This document shows positions 34,590 through 44,206 of a stretch of DNA of 64,000 nucleotides, one piece after another. A model generated the notes under the pieces. The model made no database searches. It saw only the letters and a list, made by a program, of their open reading frames with translations, and was not told the DNA's origin. Every line of letters starts with the position of its first letter. The first letter of the stretch is position 1. The stretch is taken from contig JBPRGG010000025.1 of assembly GCA_051418075.1 (NCBI GenBank), positions 96,628 to 160,627 of the forward strand, given 5' to 3'. The position numbers and the translations under genes are program-made. The DNA comes from JBPRGG01 sp051418075. Lineage in GTDB: Bacteria; Bacteroidota; Bacteroidia; Cytophagales; Cyclobacteriaceae.

Positions 34590-35036
34590 TTATTTACTTT
34601 TCAACGTAAAATTATAATCACCGCCTATGGATGTTACCCTGCCCTGAATGCCCCAGGGCGCAACAAATGAGAGGTTAAGGGTATTATCTGTAACATTAAG
34701 GCTAATAATTACCCCATCACCTGTTACTATCTGGCTGGTGGTAGTTTCGTCAGGGAAACTCCAGGTGCCAGAGGAAGGCCATACTTCAGGAGCAGGCGAA
34801 CCGGTGGTGGTAAAGGTAGCATCGGTGAAAGTAACCTCGAAATTAGACCAGTCTGCATCTGGCTGTGCTCCATCAACTGTGACAGAACCTCCATCGATGG
34901 TCCAGGCTGTGCCGTTGTTTATCAGCTGATTAGTAAGCTGCTGCTGTGGGCTCGGATCATCGTCACCCCCACAATTCATCAGTAAGGTAAGGCTCAAAAG
35001 CGCCAGTAGTGAAAATATATATTTAAGATATTTCAT
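34590..35036 (-). CDS. small hypothetical lipoprotein of locus 2
   Basis: 148 residues. The lipobox gives Cys22 (LLMNCGGDDD) and the run of Asp after it fits surface export. The mature chain is beta-rich and acidic, with TWTIDGGSV-like strands (AWTIDGGSVTVDG, SSGTWSFPDE, TTSQIVTGDG), resembling small Bacteroidota lipocalin or Ig-like lipoproteins. No family is assigned. It starts 18 bp after the 1861-residue DNRLRE protein, so it is the second gene of that operon. It probably binds the same surface ligand or assists the big protein, an inference from position. Confidence 0.75.
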   Translation of the reverse strand: MKYLKYIFSLLALLSLTLLMNCGGDDDPSPQQQLTNQLINNGTAWTIDGGSVTVDGAQPDADWSNFEVTFTDATFTTTGSPAPEVWPSSGTWSFPDETTTSQIVTGDGVIISLNVTDNTLNLSFVAPWGIQGRVTSIGGDYNFTLKSK

Positions 35037-35054
35037 AATTAGGTTCTTTAAATA

Positions 35055-38000
35055 TTAGAATTTCTGAATTTTCCGTTGGTAAACTACATTATCTGCTCTC
35101 AGAACTACCAGGTAGATGCCTTTCTCCAGGGCTGACAAGTCTATGTTTGACCTGAAAACACCATTGCTGTTCCTGATCGTCTTATCCTGTAATTTCAACC
35201 CGGCCAGATCATAAACGGCCAATTGAGCAGTAGATATGGCATGCTGAGCTTTAAACTCAACTTCCACCAAACCTTTAGTCGGGTTCGGATATAAGCTGAA
35301 AGCTGATCGGTTCAGGTCATCCAATCCGGTAACTACCACAGGATCAGATAAAACCGGATCGCAACCACCTATTATTACACCTACAGCAAAACTTCCGGTT
35401 GCCTCAGGGCTGTAGGTTTTGGCGGTGGCACCTTCAATAGCTTCACCATCCAGCATCCATTGGTTTCCTTCATCAGCACTGGAGGTCAATACAAAATCGC
35501 TGTTGCCATCCTGGCCGTCTATAGAAACAGTTGGTTTTTCAATGGTAGCACAACCTCCGGTACCAGGAGCAGTTTTGCCCATGCCATAAATACCTTCACC
35601 AACAGCTGATACCTGGAAAGTAACGGTTGATCCTTCCAGCACAGGGGCTGCTTCCAGGGCTACAAATCCATTTTCACCGCCATCATCATAATAGAGACTA
35701 TAACCACTGGCATCTGCCGGAGTTTCTAATCCTACTGCGGCAAAATCAAATCCAATAACGGCATCAATATCACCACCTGCCGGTTTTACGTACCAGGTTC
35801 TTTCCCAGGTATCTGCATTGGTAACTTCATTGCCATTATGGCCGGCGAAGAGGTATTCTCCAGCTGCCAGAGATGATCCATCTTCCTGTAACAACAATCC
35901 GGATCCGGAGGCATTGGAATGTTTATTGTCAGCGTCAGCCATACCGATACCGATCAAGCCCATTTTATAATCCTGGTTATCATACAGGTTCACTACATTA
36001 CCCTCACCATCATATATTTCCATGCCATATTTGGTGGCCAGGTAATTATTAACAATAGTTCGCTGGGCCGCGTTTAAGCCCTGGTTGTAATAGATCACCT
36101 CAGCCAGGTTCATAGGCTGGAAACCTCCGATTATTACGGACGCATCGGTTGCTTTAACAGTTTTGGAATAAGGCAGGGCATTCTTTTGAACACCATTCTG
36201 ATAAATTTTGGCCAAACCTTCACTGCTGCTGTAATCACTATTGATTAAATAATAGTTGTCAGTGGTTAATTCATCTCCGTTTCTAAGGAAAAGATCTCTT
36301 GACAGAACCAATTGTACTTCATGTGGTTGAGATCCACCATTTTGTTCCAGAATCCAGGCTTGTTTTTCAGGATCGCTACCCCGGATATCTCTTTTCTGGA
36401 TAATGGAAGCAAAGTCTGCGATCATTTCGTTTCGCTTATATATCAGGAAGACGGATAATCCAGGTCCACCATCCAGGTTGTCTGCATCTGGTATGTACAT
36501 ATTAGGTTGACCACCCGGATTACCGGTTTCTGTGCTGGCCCCAAAGGTGAGCACTGGCATTCCATTCAGGGTATCAGCTACAAAAATGGGTGCTTCTTCC
36601 TGATTTGCATTGGTATTTGGTATATTGATACTGCCATCATCAGCGAAGGTATTGATGGCATTGTTATCATTTCCGGAATGATCCTCCCAAACTGTAACGG
36701 CTGCACCATCCTCTACGCCTTCAATGGCATCAGCTTTTAACCAAAGCGAATTTACTGGCTGTCCTGATCGGGTATTATCAGCAAATCCAACTCCGCCAGG
36801 GCCTGTGCCGGGACCTGGTACGGTATTGATGATGGTATAGGTGGCTTCTACCACAGGTGACTCATAGGTGCCATCCTCAGTGATGGATTTGGCTTTGATG
36901 GTAGTGGTAGAATTCAGGTTGATGCCGGCATTTGGATCATACTGCTGGGCCGGATCCGAACCATCGGTAGAGTAGAAAATATTAGCTGTAGCAGGCTCTG
37001 CTGTGAGGCTGACTGTCACATTGTCCTGGTACTCGATAGCAGGGTCAGGAGAGAAGGATGGCGTGCTGGAAGGTGTTATCTGGTATATTCCGGAAGCCAC
37101 CGGGCTGGGATTAAGTCCATCAGCATAGGCAACGACTTTAATTTCAGTGGTGTCATTCAATACAATTCCATCCTCAGGAACATACAGATTAGATGCTTCA
37201 GTGGGTTCAGAACCATCCAATGTGAAATATAAGGTGGCACCAGCGGTACTGGTACTTACATTAACTGTAACATTCCCTATAAAATGGCCAGGTTGTGGTG
37301 AAAACTGAGGGAAAGCCACTTCCGGCTCGTAGTTAAGAATCAAACTGCTGGCCCGCCATTCTTTTCCGGAAAACCAGGCTCGTTTTTCCGGCGTTTCATT
37401 AGCTCCTTTGGCTACTAAAGTAATGTATTGGTTACCATTGTCAATGGCCTGCTGTACATATTCAGTAAATTCCGGGCTACTAAGGGTATACCATTGACCT
37501 CCTTGTTTCAGGTTGCCGGTGAGCAACACCTGGTCATTTACTGCTGGTTTGTTTTCCCAGGTTACCTGATCTTCCTGCCAGTCTGTTCCATCAGCAGAAA
37601 AGATTTCAAAAGTGAAATTATCCAGGGTATTGCTATCATGAATGGAGCCATATATTTTTAAAGAAGCTGAAATTGGCTCACCATATGCATTGCTCAGATC
37701 ATATTTAAAGATATTCCATTTGGATAATTCATTGGCATCATCATTGATCAAGTGCTGATCGGCCTCACCACCATAATTGGTTTGAGGCTCTGCCTGAGAA
37801 ACGTATGCATCAGCCACTACCGTAAGATCCTGAGCTGGAGGTGCAGCAGAATAATCCAGGGCCAGGTAACTTTCGTTTTTGTATTCTTTACCATTGGACC
37901 AAAGTCTTGAACCGGGAGTATTCGTTTTTCCTCTGACCAGGAAGGAAACGGAATCTTTACCTGCTTTTACCGCATCATTGATATAATGTACGAACTGATC

Positions 38001-40640
38001 ACTGGTTAGGCTGTAATACTCACTTGATCCTTTATTGGTAACATTGGTTTCCATTAAAACATCAGTACTGGTTTCAGGTTTGGTATTCCAGGTAACCTGG
38101 TTTTCAGCCCAGCTTTGATCGTCTACAGCCAAAACCTCCACCATATATTCTTCCATTGGGTCCCCTGGGTTATCACTATGTTGTGCCAGGGAAATATTTA
38201 AGGTGGCATTTCCAACAATATTTTCCGGACTTACCTGAGAGATGTCATACTTCAGTAATACTTGTTTGGAGGCGTTATTCTCCGCATCACGGATAATGTG
38301 CATATCAGCCGCATCACCGAAATTGGTATCCTCTTCGCCGGCTACCTGAGACACATAAGCATCAGCCACCACATATAAGGTATCATTTTCAGGTGTGTAA
38401 AGGTTGCCTTGCTCAAATGATAAAATTGGTCCATAACTTCCATCATTTACCCCACCAATCCACATCAGATCAATGCTGTCCTTTCCACTGGAAACAAAAC
38501 CAAAGCTGATGGAGTTTTTGCCTTGCATCAGGGCATTATTAATATAATCCACCAGTTTATTGCCATCCAAATCAAATTCAGTTCGGGCAGAACTGCTACC
38601 TAAAATTGATGTTCCCAATTTTTGGTCAAGTCCTGGTTTGTTGCTCCAGGTAATCGTTTCAGGGTCAAAACTATCTTTTAGGCTATGCAGATTAATTTGG
38701 AAATCCTCAGCATAATCCTCAGCCCCCGTAGTAGTGGTTCCCCGGTAAGATACCGAAGCTTCTTCAACCGGAATACCATTTAAACCACTAATGTCAAATT
38801 TCACCAGGGAATATACCTTTTTCAATTCATCTCCCACTTTTTTCCTGTAGGCCTTGATGTTGCTTAAATTTGTGCGGTCTATTACAGAATCAGGATATTG
38901 TTCATTGATAATAGCATCGGATAAGCCATACTTACTGGCGTCAGGGGTGATGGTATAATTAAAAATGGGACCATAACTTCCATCGTTTACCCCACCTATC
39001 CACATCAGATCGGTACTGTCTTTGCCACTGGATACGAAAGCAAAACTTATACTGGATTTACCTGACCGGATGGCTTCATTTACATAATCATTGATTTTAT
39101 TACCATCAAGATTAAAGGTGGTTCGGGCGGAAGAACTACCCAATACCGATGTACCTAATTTCTGGTCCAGACCCGGTTTATTACCCCAGGTGACAGTTTC
39201 AGGATCAAAATTTCCTTTTAAACTGTGCAAGTTAATATTAAATTCATCAGCAAAGTCTTCTGCACCAGTTGTAGTTGTTCCACGATAAGATATGTTGGCA
39301 TCTTTCACTTGCTGTCCCATCAGATGACTGATGTCAAATTTCAAAAATGAATATACCTTCATTAATTCCTCCCCAACCCTTTCTCGATAGGCTTTCAGGT
39401 TGGAAAGACTGGTTCGGTCGATTACTGAATCAGCATATTGCTGCTTTACTATAGCATCTGCTAATCCATATCCACTACTTTCCGGAGTGATCGAATAATT
39501 AATAATTGGACCATAGCTTCCGTCGCCAATTCCGCCTATCCACATCAGATCAGTACTGTCTTTACCACTGGATACAAAAGCAAAACTTACAGTGGACTGC
39601 CCTTTCCGTATGGCTTCATTAATATATTCGTCAATTTTATTACCATCCAGGTTAAATGCTGTTCGGGCGGAAGAACTTCCTAAAACAGATGTACCCAATT
39701 TTTTATCCAATCCTGGTTTATTACTCCAGGTAACAGCATCCGGGTCAAATTCTCCTTTGAGGCTGTGTAAATCAATATTAAAATCATCAGCAAAGTCTTC
39801 AGCCCCGGTAGTAATCGTACCCCGGTAGGATATATTGGCATCTTCTACTTGCTGTCCTGTCAAATGGCTGATATCAAATTTGACAAAGGAATAAACCTTT
39901 TTCAATTCATCCGCTACTTTTTCCCTGTAGGCTTTGAGATTGGATAATCCATCCCTGTCAATGACAGAATCAGGGTATTGCTGTTTTACAATAGCATCGG
40001 CAACGCCGTATTTGCTGCTTTCCGGAACTACACTATAATCCAGAATAGGACCATAACTGCCATCCTTTGCCCCGCCTATCCACATATTATCGGTGCTGTC
40101 TTTGCCACTGGATACAAAGGCAAAAGTGATGGTAGTGTCACCTTTTCTTAAAGCTTCATTAAAATATTCATCCAGTTTATTTCCATCCAGATTAAAAGAG
40201 CTTCTGGCGGAAGAACTGCCTAAAATGGATGTTCCCAGCTTTTTATCCAAACCGGGCTTGTTACTCCAGGTGACAGCGGCCGGATCAAATCCGCTTTTAA
40301 CACTGTGAAGGTCTATGTTAAAATCATCAGCAAAGTCCTCAGCCCCGCTGGTGACTGTACCCCGATAAGATACATTGGCATCAGCTATCTGAAAACCTTT
40401 CAGATTGCTGATGTCAAACTTAACAAAAGAATAAACTTTCTTAAGTTCTCCATCTACTTTCACACGATAGGCTTTGATATTACTCAAGCCATCACGATTA
40501 ATTACAGAGTCAGGATAGTGTTGTTTCACTATTGCATCTTCCAAAGCATATTTGGAAGCATCCTGAGCATAAAGTATTGCTCCGCTATACTGAAAAATCA
40601 GTAAAACCAGCAATGCTTTTACTAAGTCTATGTTTTTCAT
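35055..40640 (-). CDS. giant T9SS-secreted protein with six DNRLRE domains, two chitobiase-C domains and a LamG-like region
   Basis: 1861 residues. After a signal peptide (1-26) come four near-identical 180-residue DNRLRE repeats (about 30-750; each has VKFDIS, TWSNKPGLDKKLGTS-type and MWIGG blocks). Two more distant DNRLRE domains follow (about 750-935 and 938-1103). Then two CHB_HEX C-terminal-type domains (about 1107-1270, with FTLDGSEPT and YSTDGSDPA), a LamG-like carbohydrate-binding region (about 1290-1480, SLWLKADAIEGV), and a type A T9SS sorting domain (about 1780-1861, FSLYPNPTKGLVEVEF). DNRLRE domains relate to the CBM96 group known to bind alginate-like polysaccharides. No catalytic domain was recognised. 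It looks like a surface-displayed multivalent glycan-binding protein, transcribed divergently from SusC. Confidence 0.92.
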   Translation of the reverse strand: MKNIDLVKALLVLLIFQYSGAILYAQDASKYALEDAIVKQHYPDSVINRDGLSNIKAYRVKVDGELKKVYSFVKFDISNLKGFQIADANVSYRGTVTSGAEDFADDFNIDLHSVKSGFDPAAVTWSNKPGLDKKLGTSILGSSSARSSFNLDGNKLDEYFNEALRKGDTTITFAFVSSGKDSTDNMWIGGAKDGSYGPILDYSVVPESSKYGVADAIVKQQYPDSVIDRDGLSNLKAYREKVADELKKVYSFVKFDISHLTGQQVEDANISYRGTITTGAEDFADDFNIDLHSLKGEFDPDAVTWSNKPGLDKKLGTSVLGSSSARTAFNLDGNKIDEYINEAIRKGQSTVSFAFVSSGKDSTDLMWIGGIGDGSYGPIINYSITPESSGYGLADAIVKQQYADSVIDRTSLSNLKAYRERVGEELMKVYSFLKFDISHLMGQQVKDANISYRGTTTTGAEDFADEFNINLHSLKGNFDPETVTWGNKPGLDQKLGTSVLGSSSARTTFNLDGNKINDYVNEAIRSGKSSISFAFVSSGKDSTDLMWIGGVNDGSYGPIFNYTITPDASKYGLSDAIINEQYPDSVIDRTNLSNIKAYRKKVGDELKKVYSLVKFDISGLNGIPVEEASVSYRGTTTTGAEDYAEDFQINLHSLKDSFDPETITWSNKPGLDQKLGTSILGSSSARTEFDLDGNKLVDYINNALMQGKNSISFGFVSSGKDSIDLMWIGGVNDGSYGPILSFEQGNLYTPENDTLYVVADAYVSQVAGEEDTNFGDAADMHIIRDAENNASKQVLLKYDISQVSPENIVGNATLNISLAQHSDNPGDPMEEYMVEVLAVDDQSWAENQVTWNTKPETSTDVLMETNVTNKGSSEYYSLTSDQFVHYINDAVKAGKDSVSFLVRGKTNTPGSRLWSNGKEYKNESYLALDYSAAPPAQDLTVVADAYVSQAEPQTNYGGEADQHLINDDANELSKWNIFKYDLSNAYGEPISASLKIYGSIHDSNTLDNFTFEIFSADGTDWQEDQVTWENKPAVNDQVLLTGNLKQGGQWYTLSSPEFTEYVQQAIDNGNQYITLVAKGANETPEKRAWFSGKEWRASSLILNYEPEVAFPQFSPQPGHFIGNVTVNVSTSTAGATLYFTLDGSEPTEASNLYVPEDGIVLNDTTEIKVVAYADGLNPSPVASGIYQITPSSTPSFSPDPAIEYQDNVTVSLTAEPATANIFYSTDGSDPAQQYDPNAGINLNSTTTIKAKSITEDGTYESPVVEATYTIINTVPGPGTGPGGVGFADNTRSGQPVNSLWLKADAIEGVEDGAAVTVWEDHSGNDNNAINTFADDGSINIPNTNANQEEAPIFVADTLNGMPVLTFGASTETGNPGGQPNMYIPDADNLDGGPGLSVFLIYKRNEMIADFASIIQKRDIRGSDPEKQAWILEQNGGSQPHEVQLVLSRDLFLRNGDELTTDNYYLINSDYSSSEGLAKIYQNGVQKNALPYSKTVKATDASVIIGGFQPMNLAEVIYYNQGLNAAQRTIVNNYLATKYGMEIYDGEGNVVNLYDNQDYKMGLIGIGMADADNKHSNASGSGLLLQEDGSSLAAGEYLFAGHNGNEVTNADTWERTWYVKPAGGDIDAVIGFDFAAVGLETPADASGYSLYYDDGGENGFVALEAAPVLEGSTVTFQVSAVGEGIYGMGKTAPGTGGCATIEKPTVSIDGQDGNSDFVLTSSADEGNQWMLDGEAIEGATAKTYSPEATGSFAVGVIIGGCDPVLSDPVVVTGLDDLNRSAFSLYPNPTKGLVEVEFKAQHAISTAQLAVYDLAGLKLQDKTIRNSNGVFRSNIDLSALEKGIYLVVLRADNVVYQRKIQKF
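38400..40553 (-). repeat. four tandem 540-bp repeats (DNRLRE units)
   Basis: Units run roughly 40553-40013, 40012-39472, 39473-38930 and 38931-38400. Each begins with codons for KYGxxDAIVKQQYPDSV and ends at GSYGPI. They are similar enough at DNA level that the opposite strand shows parallel open frames in each copy, which points to recent duplication or gene conversion. Confidence 0.9.
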
Positions 40641-40724
40641 ACGATATTGATTTGATTAAAATAATTGAACTTTTTTAAGATATAATCAAATTTGCCAATA
40701 TCCTGGCTAAATAATGTGTAAATC

Positions 40725-40753
40725 TGTGTCAATCCAAAGGGAAAATTGTGTCA
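40725..40753 (-). promoter_or_regulatory. putative operator, paired TGACACA facing the DNRLRE gene
   Basis: On the minus strand TGACACA occurs at 40753-40747 and again at 40731-40725, 22 bp apart centre to centre, ending 85 bp upstream of the ATG at 40640. Direct repeats about two helical turns apart suit an AraC-type DNA-binding protein, and the hybrid two-component protein of this locus ends in such a domain. Confidence 0.5.
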
Positions 40754-40878
40754 TTTCCCCGATTTAGTGATATAATTGATTTTTTGATAAAATATAGGGG
40801 CTGATTAATCAATTTAATCAAATTGAAAATCTGAATAAATTGTAAAATAGGAATATCAAAATCCCGTTGATGGGTTAC

Positions 40879-40941
40879 TGATACAATATTACTGATTAAT
40901 GATACAAAAATACCTATAAGTAATCCCTAAAATCCGTATCA
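40879..40941 (+). promoter_or_regulatory. putative operator, paired TGATACA facing SusC
   Basis: On the plus strand TGATACA occurs at 40879-40885 and 40900-40906, 21 bp apart, ending 74 bp before the SusC ATG. A related inverted copy CGTATCA lies at 40935-40941. The layout mirrors the TGACACA pair on the other side of the divergent region. Confidence 0.5.
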
Positions 40942-40979
40942 TTGACATTATAATAAATTGTATAATAAAAAGAATCTAT

Positions 40980-43900
40980 ATGTTATATAAATTTTTACCT
41001 GGCTTTATTTTGTTAGCTGTTTTGGGATTTGCCGGCAGGGCCCAATCTGTGGAAGTGAGCGGAAAAGTTACTGATGCGGATACGGGAGAACCTTTACCGG
41101 GCGTAAATATTGTGGTGAAAAACACCAGTCATGGTACCGTAACTACAGTGGAAGGGAATTATGTCATTGAGGCTTCAACTGATGCTATTCTGGTGTTCAG
41201 TTCTGTGGGTTATGAACCGCAGGAAATTACGATCAATTCCAGGTCCACCCTCGATGTAGAACTGGAAACTGATGTGAAGCAACTGGAAGAATTGGTAGTT
41301 GTGGGATATGGTACCATGAAAAGGGAAGATGTGACTGGCTCTGTTTCTTCTATTGCCAGTGAAAAACTGACTAAAATTCCCACTCCTAATTTTGATCAGG
41401 CATTGCAGGGAATGGCAGCCGGTGTGCAGGTATCCTCCAGCAGTGGGGTGCCCGGTTCCTCGGTTTCTATCAAGGTACGTGGGATCAATTCCATCAATGC
41501 AGATACTGATCCTTTGTGGATCATAGATGGAATGCCGATATATTCTGGTGGTGGACTGGAAAGGGCCAATGGTACCAGTTCGCAAAATCCCATGTCGTTG
41601 ATCAATGCCAACGATATTGCCTCCATTGAGGTGCTTAAAGATGCCGCGGCCACCGCTATTTATGGTTCGCGTGGTTCCAGTGGTGTGATCATCATTACCA
41701 CCAAATCAGGTAAGAAAGGACAAGGTTCCGTCAACATCGATTACAATTCCGGCATCCAAAACCTGGTAAGGGAGCCTTCAGACCTGGGATTTGTCAACAC
41801 CAGCCAATATTTTGAACTGGCCGATCTGGCCATGAGGAATTCCACCGGCAACACTGAAGCCCGGTTTACCCCCAGCCAGGTTTTAAGTACACGGGTTACA
41901 TTAGCAAATATGAGCCGGAATGAAGCTGAATTGATCGACACTGACTGGTATCAAGAGGCCATTCGTCCCGGAAGTTATCATGATTTGAATTTATCCTCTT
42001 CTCTGGGTCTGGATAAAGGCTCGATCTATCTATCAGCCAATTACCGGCAGGATAACAGTGTAAACAGGAACAACAAATTGCAACGGATCTCAGGCCGTAT
42101 GAACCTGAGTTACCAACCCATCAACAATCTGGCAGTAGAAGGAAGGTTTAATTTATCCTATACCCAGAATGACCGGATCAAATCCGGAGCATCCGGAGCG
42201 GTTGGCACCGGTGGAGGCAGAGTAGGAGGGTTTGGGGTGATCAATCGCACCGCCCTGACCTGGTTTCCCATATATGATTCTAATCACCCCCTGGGTTATT
42301 GGAGTCCTTCTTCCGGAGCCAATATCAGGGCAAACCTGGATCAGGATCTGCTCAAGGATGAAGTACAAAACTACCGGACTCTGGGCGGGGTAGCCCTGGA
42401 ATACTTTATCCCCCAGGTAAAGGGGCTTTCTATTCGTTCAGAAGCCTCATTTGATGTCATTCAAAACAATGGGGAGGAGTGGGTGAATCAATACATGCGG
42501 GAAGATACCACATCCTACGCATTTGACCGATCAGTTACCTATCAAAGCATTAACTATAACCTGTATGCCAAGTATAACCAGACCTTTAATGATGTGCACC
42601 GGTTTAACCTGGTATTTGGTACGGAATCTCAGGAACAAAGGCGTCATACCCGGGATATGGAAGGGCAGGACCTGGTAGGTAGTTACCAGGAGTTGGGAAA
42701 TCCAGCTACCCGCCTCACCATGACTTCCAGATTGGGTAATGAGCGTTATATCCGGGCTATATTTGGTCGCCTGAATTATTCTTTCAACGACAAATACTTA
42801 CTGGGAATCAGTTTGCGCAGGGATGGTTCCTCCAAATTTGGGTCTAATTATCGTTGGGGAACCTTCTCCGCCTTTTCATTTGGCTGGTTGCTCAGTGAAG
42901 AAGAATTTATGCAGCCCCTGGAGATTTTCAGTTTGCTAAAACTTAGGGGAAGCTTTGGCCAGACCGGTAATGAAAGTATTCCCAACAACCGGGATATTGA
43001 CGTATACACTAATAATTCAGATGACCGATATGGTCCGTTTAGCCTGATTTCTGCCGGTACCAGGGTGACCAATATAGGCAATGAAGCTATCACCTGGGAA
43101 ACTACCAATAGCTATGATATCGGAATTGATTTTGGTTTGCTTGATAACCGCATCAACGGGTCTGTGGCTTATTATATCCAGGATGTACAGGACATGATCC
43201 TGGAAGCTACTGTTCCGCCCTCCACCGGATTGAGTGGCTCCAATACCTATTGGGATAATATTGGAGACATGAGGAACCAGGGATTTGAACTGGAAGTACA
43301 AAGTACCAACATCCATAAGAACGATTTTCGCTGGGAAACCACCCTTAATTTTTCTACCAATCAAAACAAGGTGCTTAGCTTAACTCCTGATCTGGACCAG
43401 GCTGGAGTGGGATTGTTGGAGGGCAACCGAAACTGGCGCACCGGAGGAAGGTTGGGTGTTTATTTTATGGCAGATTATGCCGGAGTGGATCCGGAAAGAG
43501 GGGTGGAAATGATCCATGAAGTAGACCGGGAACATTATCTGGCTACCGGTGAAACTTTGAAGACCGGCCGGCTAATACCTGCCACAAATACCAATGTGCA
43601 GCTCAACCGGTTCAGGCATGAGGATAAAACCCAGAATCCCACCTATTTTGGCGGATTTAATAACAGTTTGTCTTACAAGGGTTTTACCCTGGATGTTTTC
43701 TTCACCTACAGCGGAGGCAATTATATTTATGATTATAACAGAAACAGGGTATCTTATTTCCACAATGGTCAGAATGTAATCCTGCAGGAAGTGCTTTATG
43801 ACAATTGGAAAGCGCCCGGAGACCAGGTGGCTCACCCCAGGGTAGTATTTAACAGCGCCGACCGGTGGGGCTGGGATCCGGAAGCTAATGATGGTGCCGG

Positions 43901-44195
43901 AGACTGGGTAGAAGGAACAGGGGCAGGGAATTATTCTCCGGAACAACGCATTTTTTCCAGATGGTTGTACCGGGGAGACTATATTCGGCTCAGAAATGTA
44001 CAATTAGGCTATAATTTACCGGCAGCTGTATTAGACCGGCTGGCTTTTACTAGCGCCAGGGTTTACATTTCCGGTACCAACCTGCTGACCTTTACAGACT
44101 ATCCCGGTTATGATCCCGAAGGAGTTAATTTTATCAACACAGTGCCATTACCCAATTTGAAAACTTTTAGTCTGGGTATTTCACTTAAACTATAA
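40980..44195 (+). CDS. SusC/RagA TonB-linked outer membrane protein
   Basis: 1071-residue TonB-dependent transporter. Signal peptide (MLYKFLPGFILLAVLGFAGRAQ), carboxypeptidase regulatory-like domain (about 24-100, GEPLPGVNIVVKNTSHGTVT), plug (about 110-235, containing IASIEVLKDAAATAIYGSRG), then the barrel with final strand TFSLGISLKL. Unlike the SusC of locus 1 it has no STN domain, which fits control by the hybrid two-component regulator downstream rather than by a FecI/FecR pair. The SusD gene follows 11 bp later. Upstream lies a divergent promoter region with paired TGATACA repeats. Substrate unknown. Confidence 0.96.
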   Translation: MLYKFLPGFILLAVLGFAGRAQSVEVSGKVTDADTGEPLPGVNIVVKNTSHGTVTTVEGNYVIEASTDAILVFSSVGYEPQEITINSRSTLDVELETDVKQLEELVVVGYGTMKREDVTGSVSSIASEKLTKIPTPNFDQALQGMAAGVQVSSSSGVPGSSVSIKVRGINSINADTDPLWIIDGMPIYSGGGLERANGTSSQNPMSLINANDIASIEVLKDAAATAIYGSRGSSGVIIITTKSGKKGQGSVNIDYNSGIQNLVREPSDLGFVNTSQYFELADLAMRNSTGNTEARFTPSQVLSTRVTLANMSRNEAELIDTDWYQEAIRPGSYHDLNLSSSLGLDKGSIYLSANYRQDNSVNRNNKLQRISGRMNLSYQPINNLAVEGRFNLSYTQNDRIKSGASGAVGTGGGRVGGFGVINRTALTWFPIYDSNHPLGYWSPSSGANIRANLDQDLLKDEVQNYRTLGGVALEYFIPQVKGLSIRSEASFDVIQNNGEEWVNQYMREDTTSYAFDRSVTYQSINYNLYAKYNQTFNDVHRFNLVFGTESQEQRRHTRDMEGQDLVGSYQELGNPATRLTMTSRLGNERYIRAIFGRLNYSFNDKYLLGISLRRDGSSKFGSNYRWGTFSAFSFGWLLSEEEFMQPLEIFSLLKLRGSFGQTGNESIPNNRDIDVYTNNSDDRYGPFSLISAGTRVTNIGNEAITWETTNSYDIGIDFGLLDNRINGSVAYYIQDVQDMILEATVPPSTGLSGSNTYWDNIGDMRNQGFELEVQSTNIHKNDFRWETTLNFSTNQNKVLSLTPDLDQAGVGLLEGNRNWRTGGRLGVYFMADYAGVDPERGVEMIHEVDREHYLATGETLKTGRLIPATNTNVQLNRFRHEDKTQNPTYFGGFNNSLSYKGFTLDVFFTYSGGNYIYDYNRNRVSYFHNGQNVILQEVLYDNWKAPGDQVAHPRVVFNSADRWGWDPEANDGAGDWVEGTGAGNYSPEQRIFSRWLYRGDYIRLRNVQLGYNLPAAVLDRLAFTSARVYISGTNLLTFTDYPGYDPEGVNFINTVPLPNLKTFSLGISLKL

Positions 44196-44206
44196 AAAAC
44201 GGATTT

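Noticed and set aside
39091..40308. Parallel plus-strand frames of 65-78 codons within the DNRLRE repeats
   Set aside because: They recur once per repeat only because the repeats are similar in DNA; they are antisense shadows.
40950..40975. TTGACA and TATAAT hexamers upstream of SusC
   Set aside because: They are only 13 nt apart and Bacteroidota do not use this promoter class; probably chance in AT-rich DNA.
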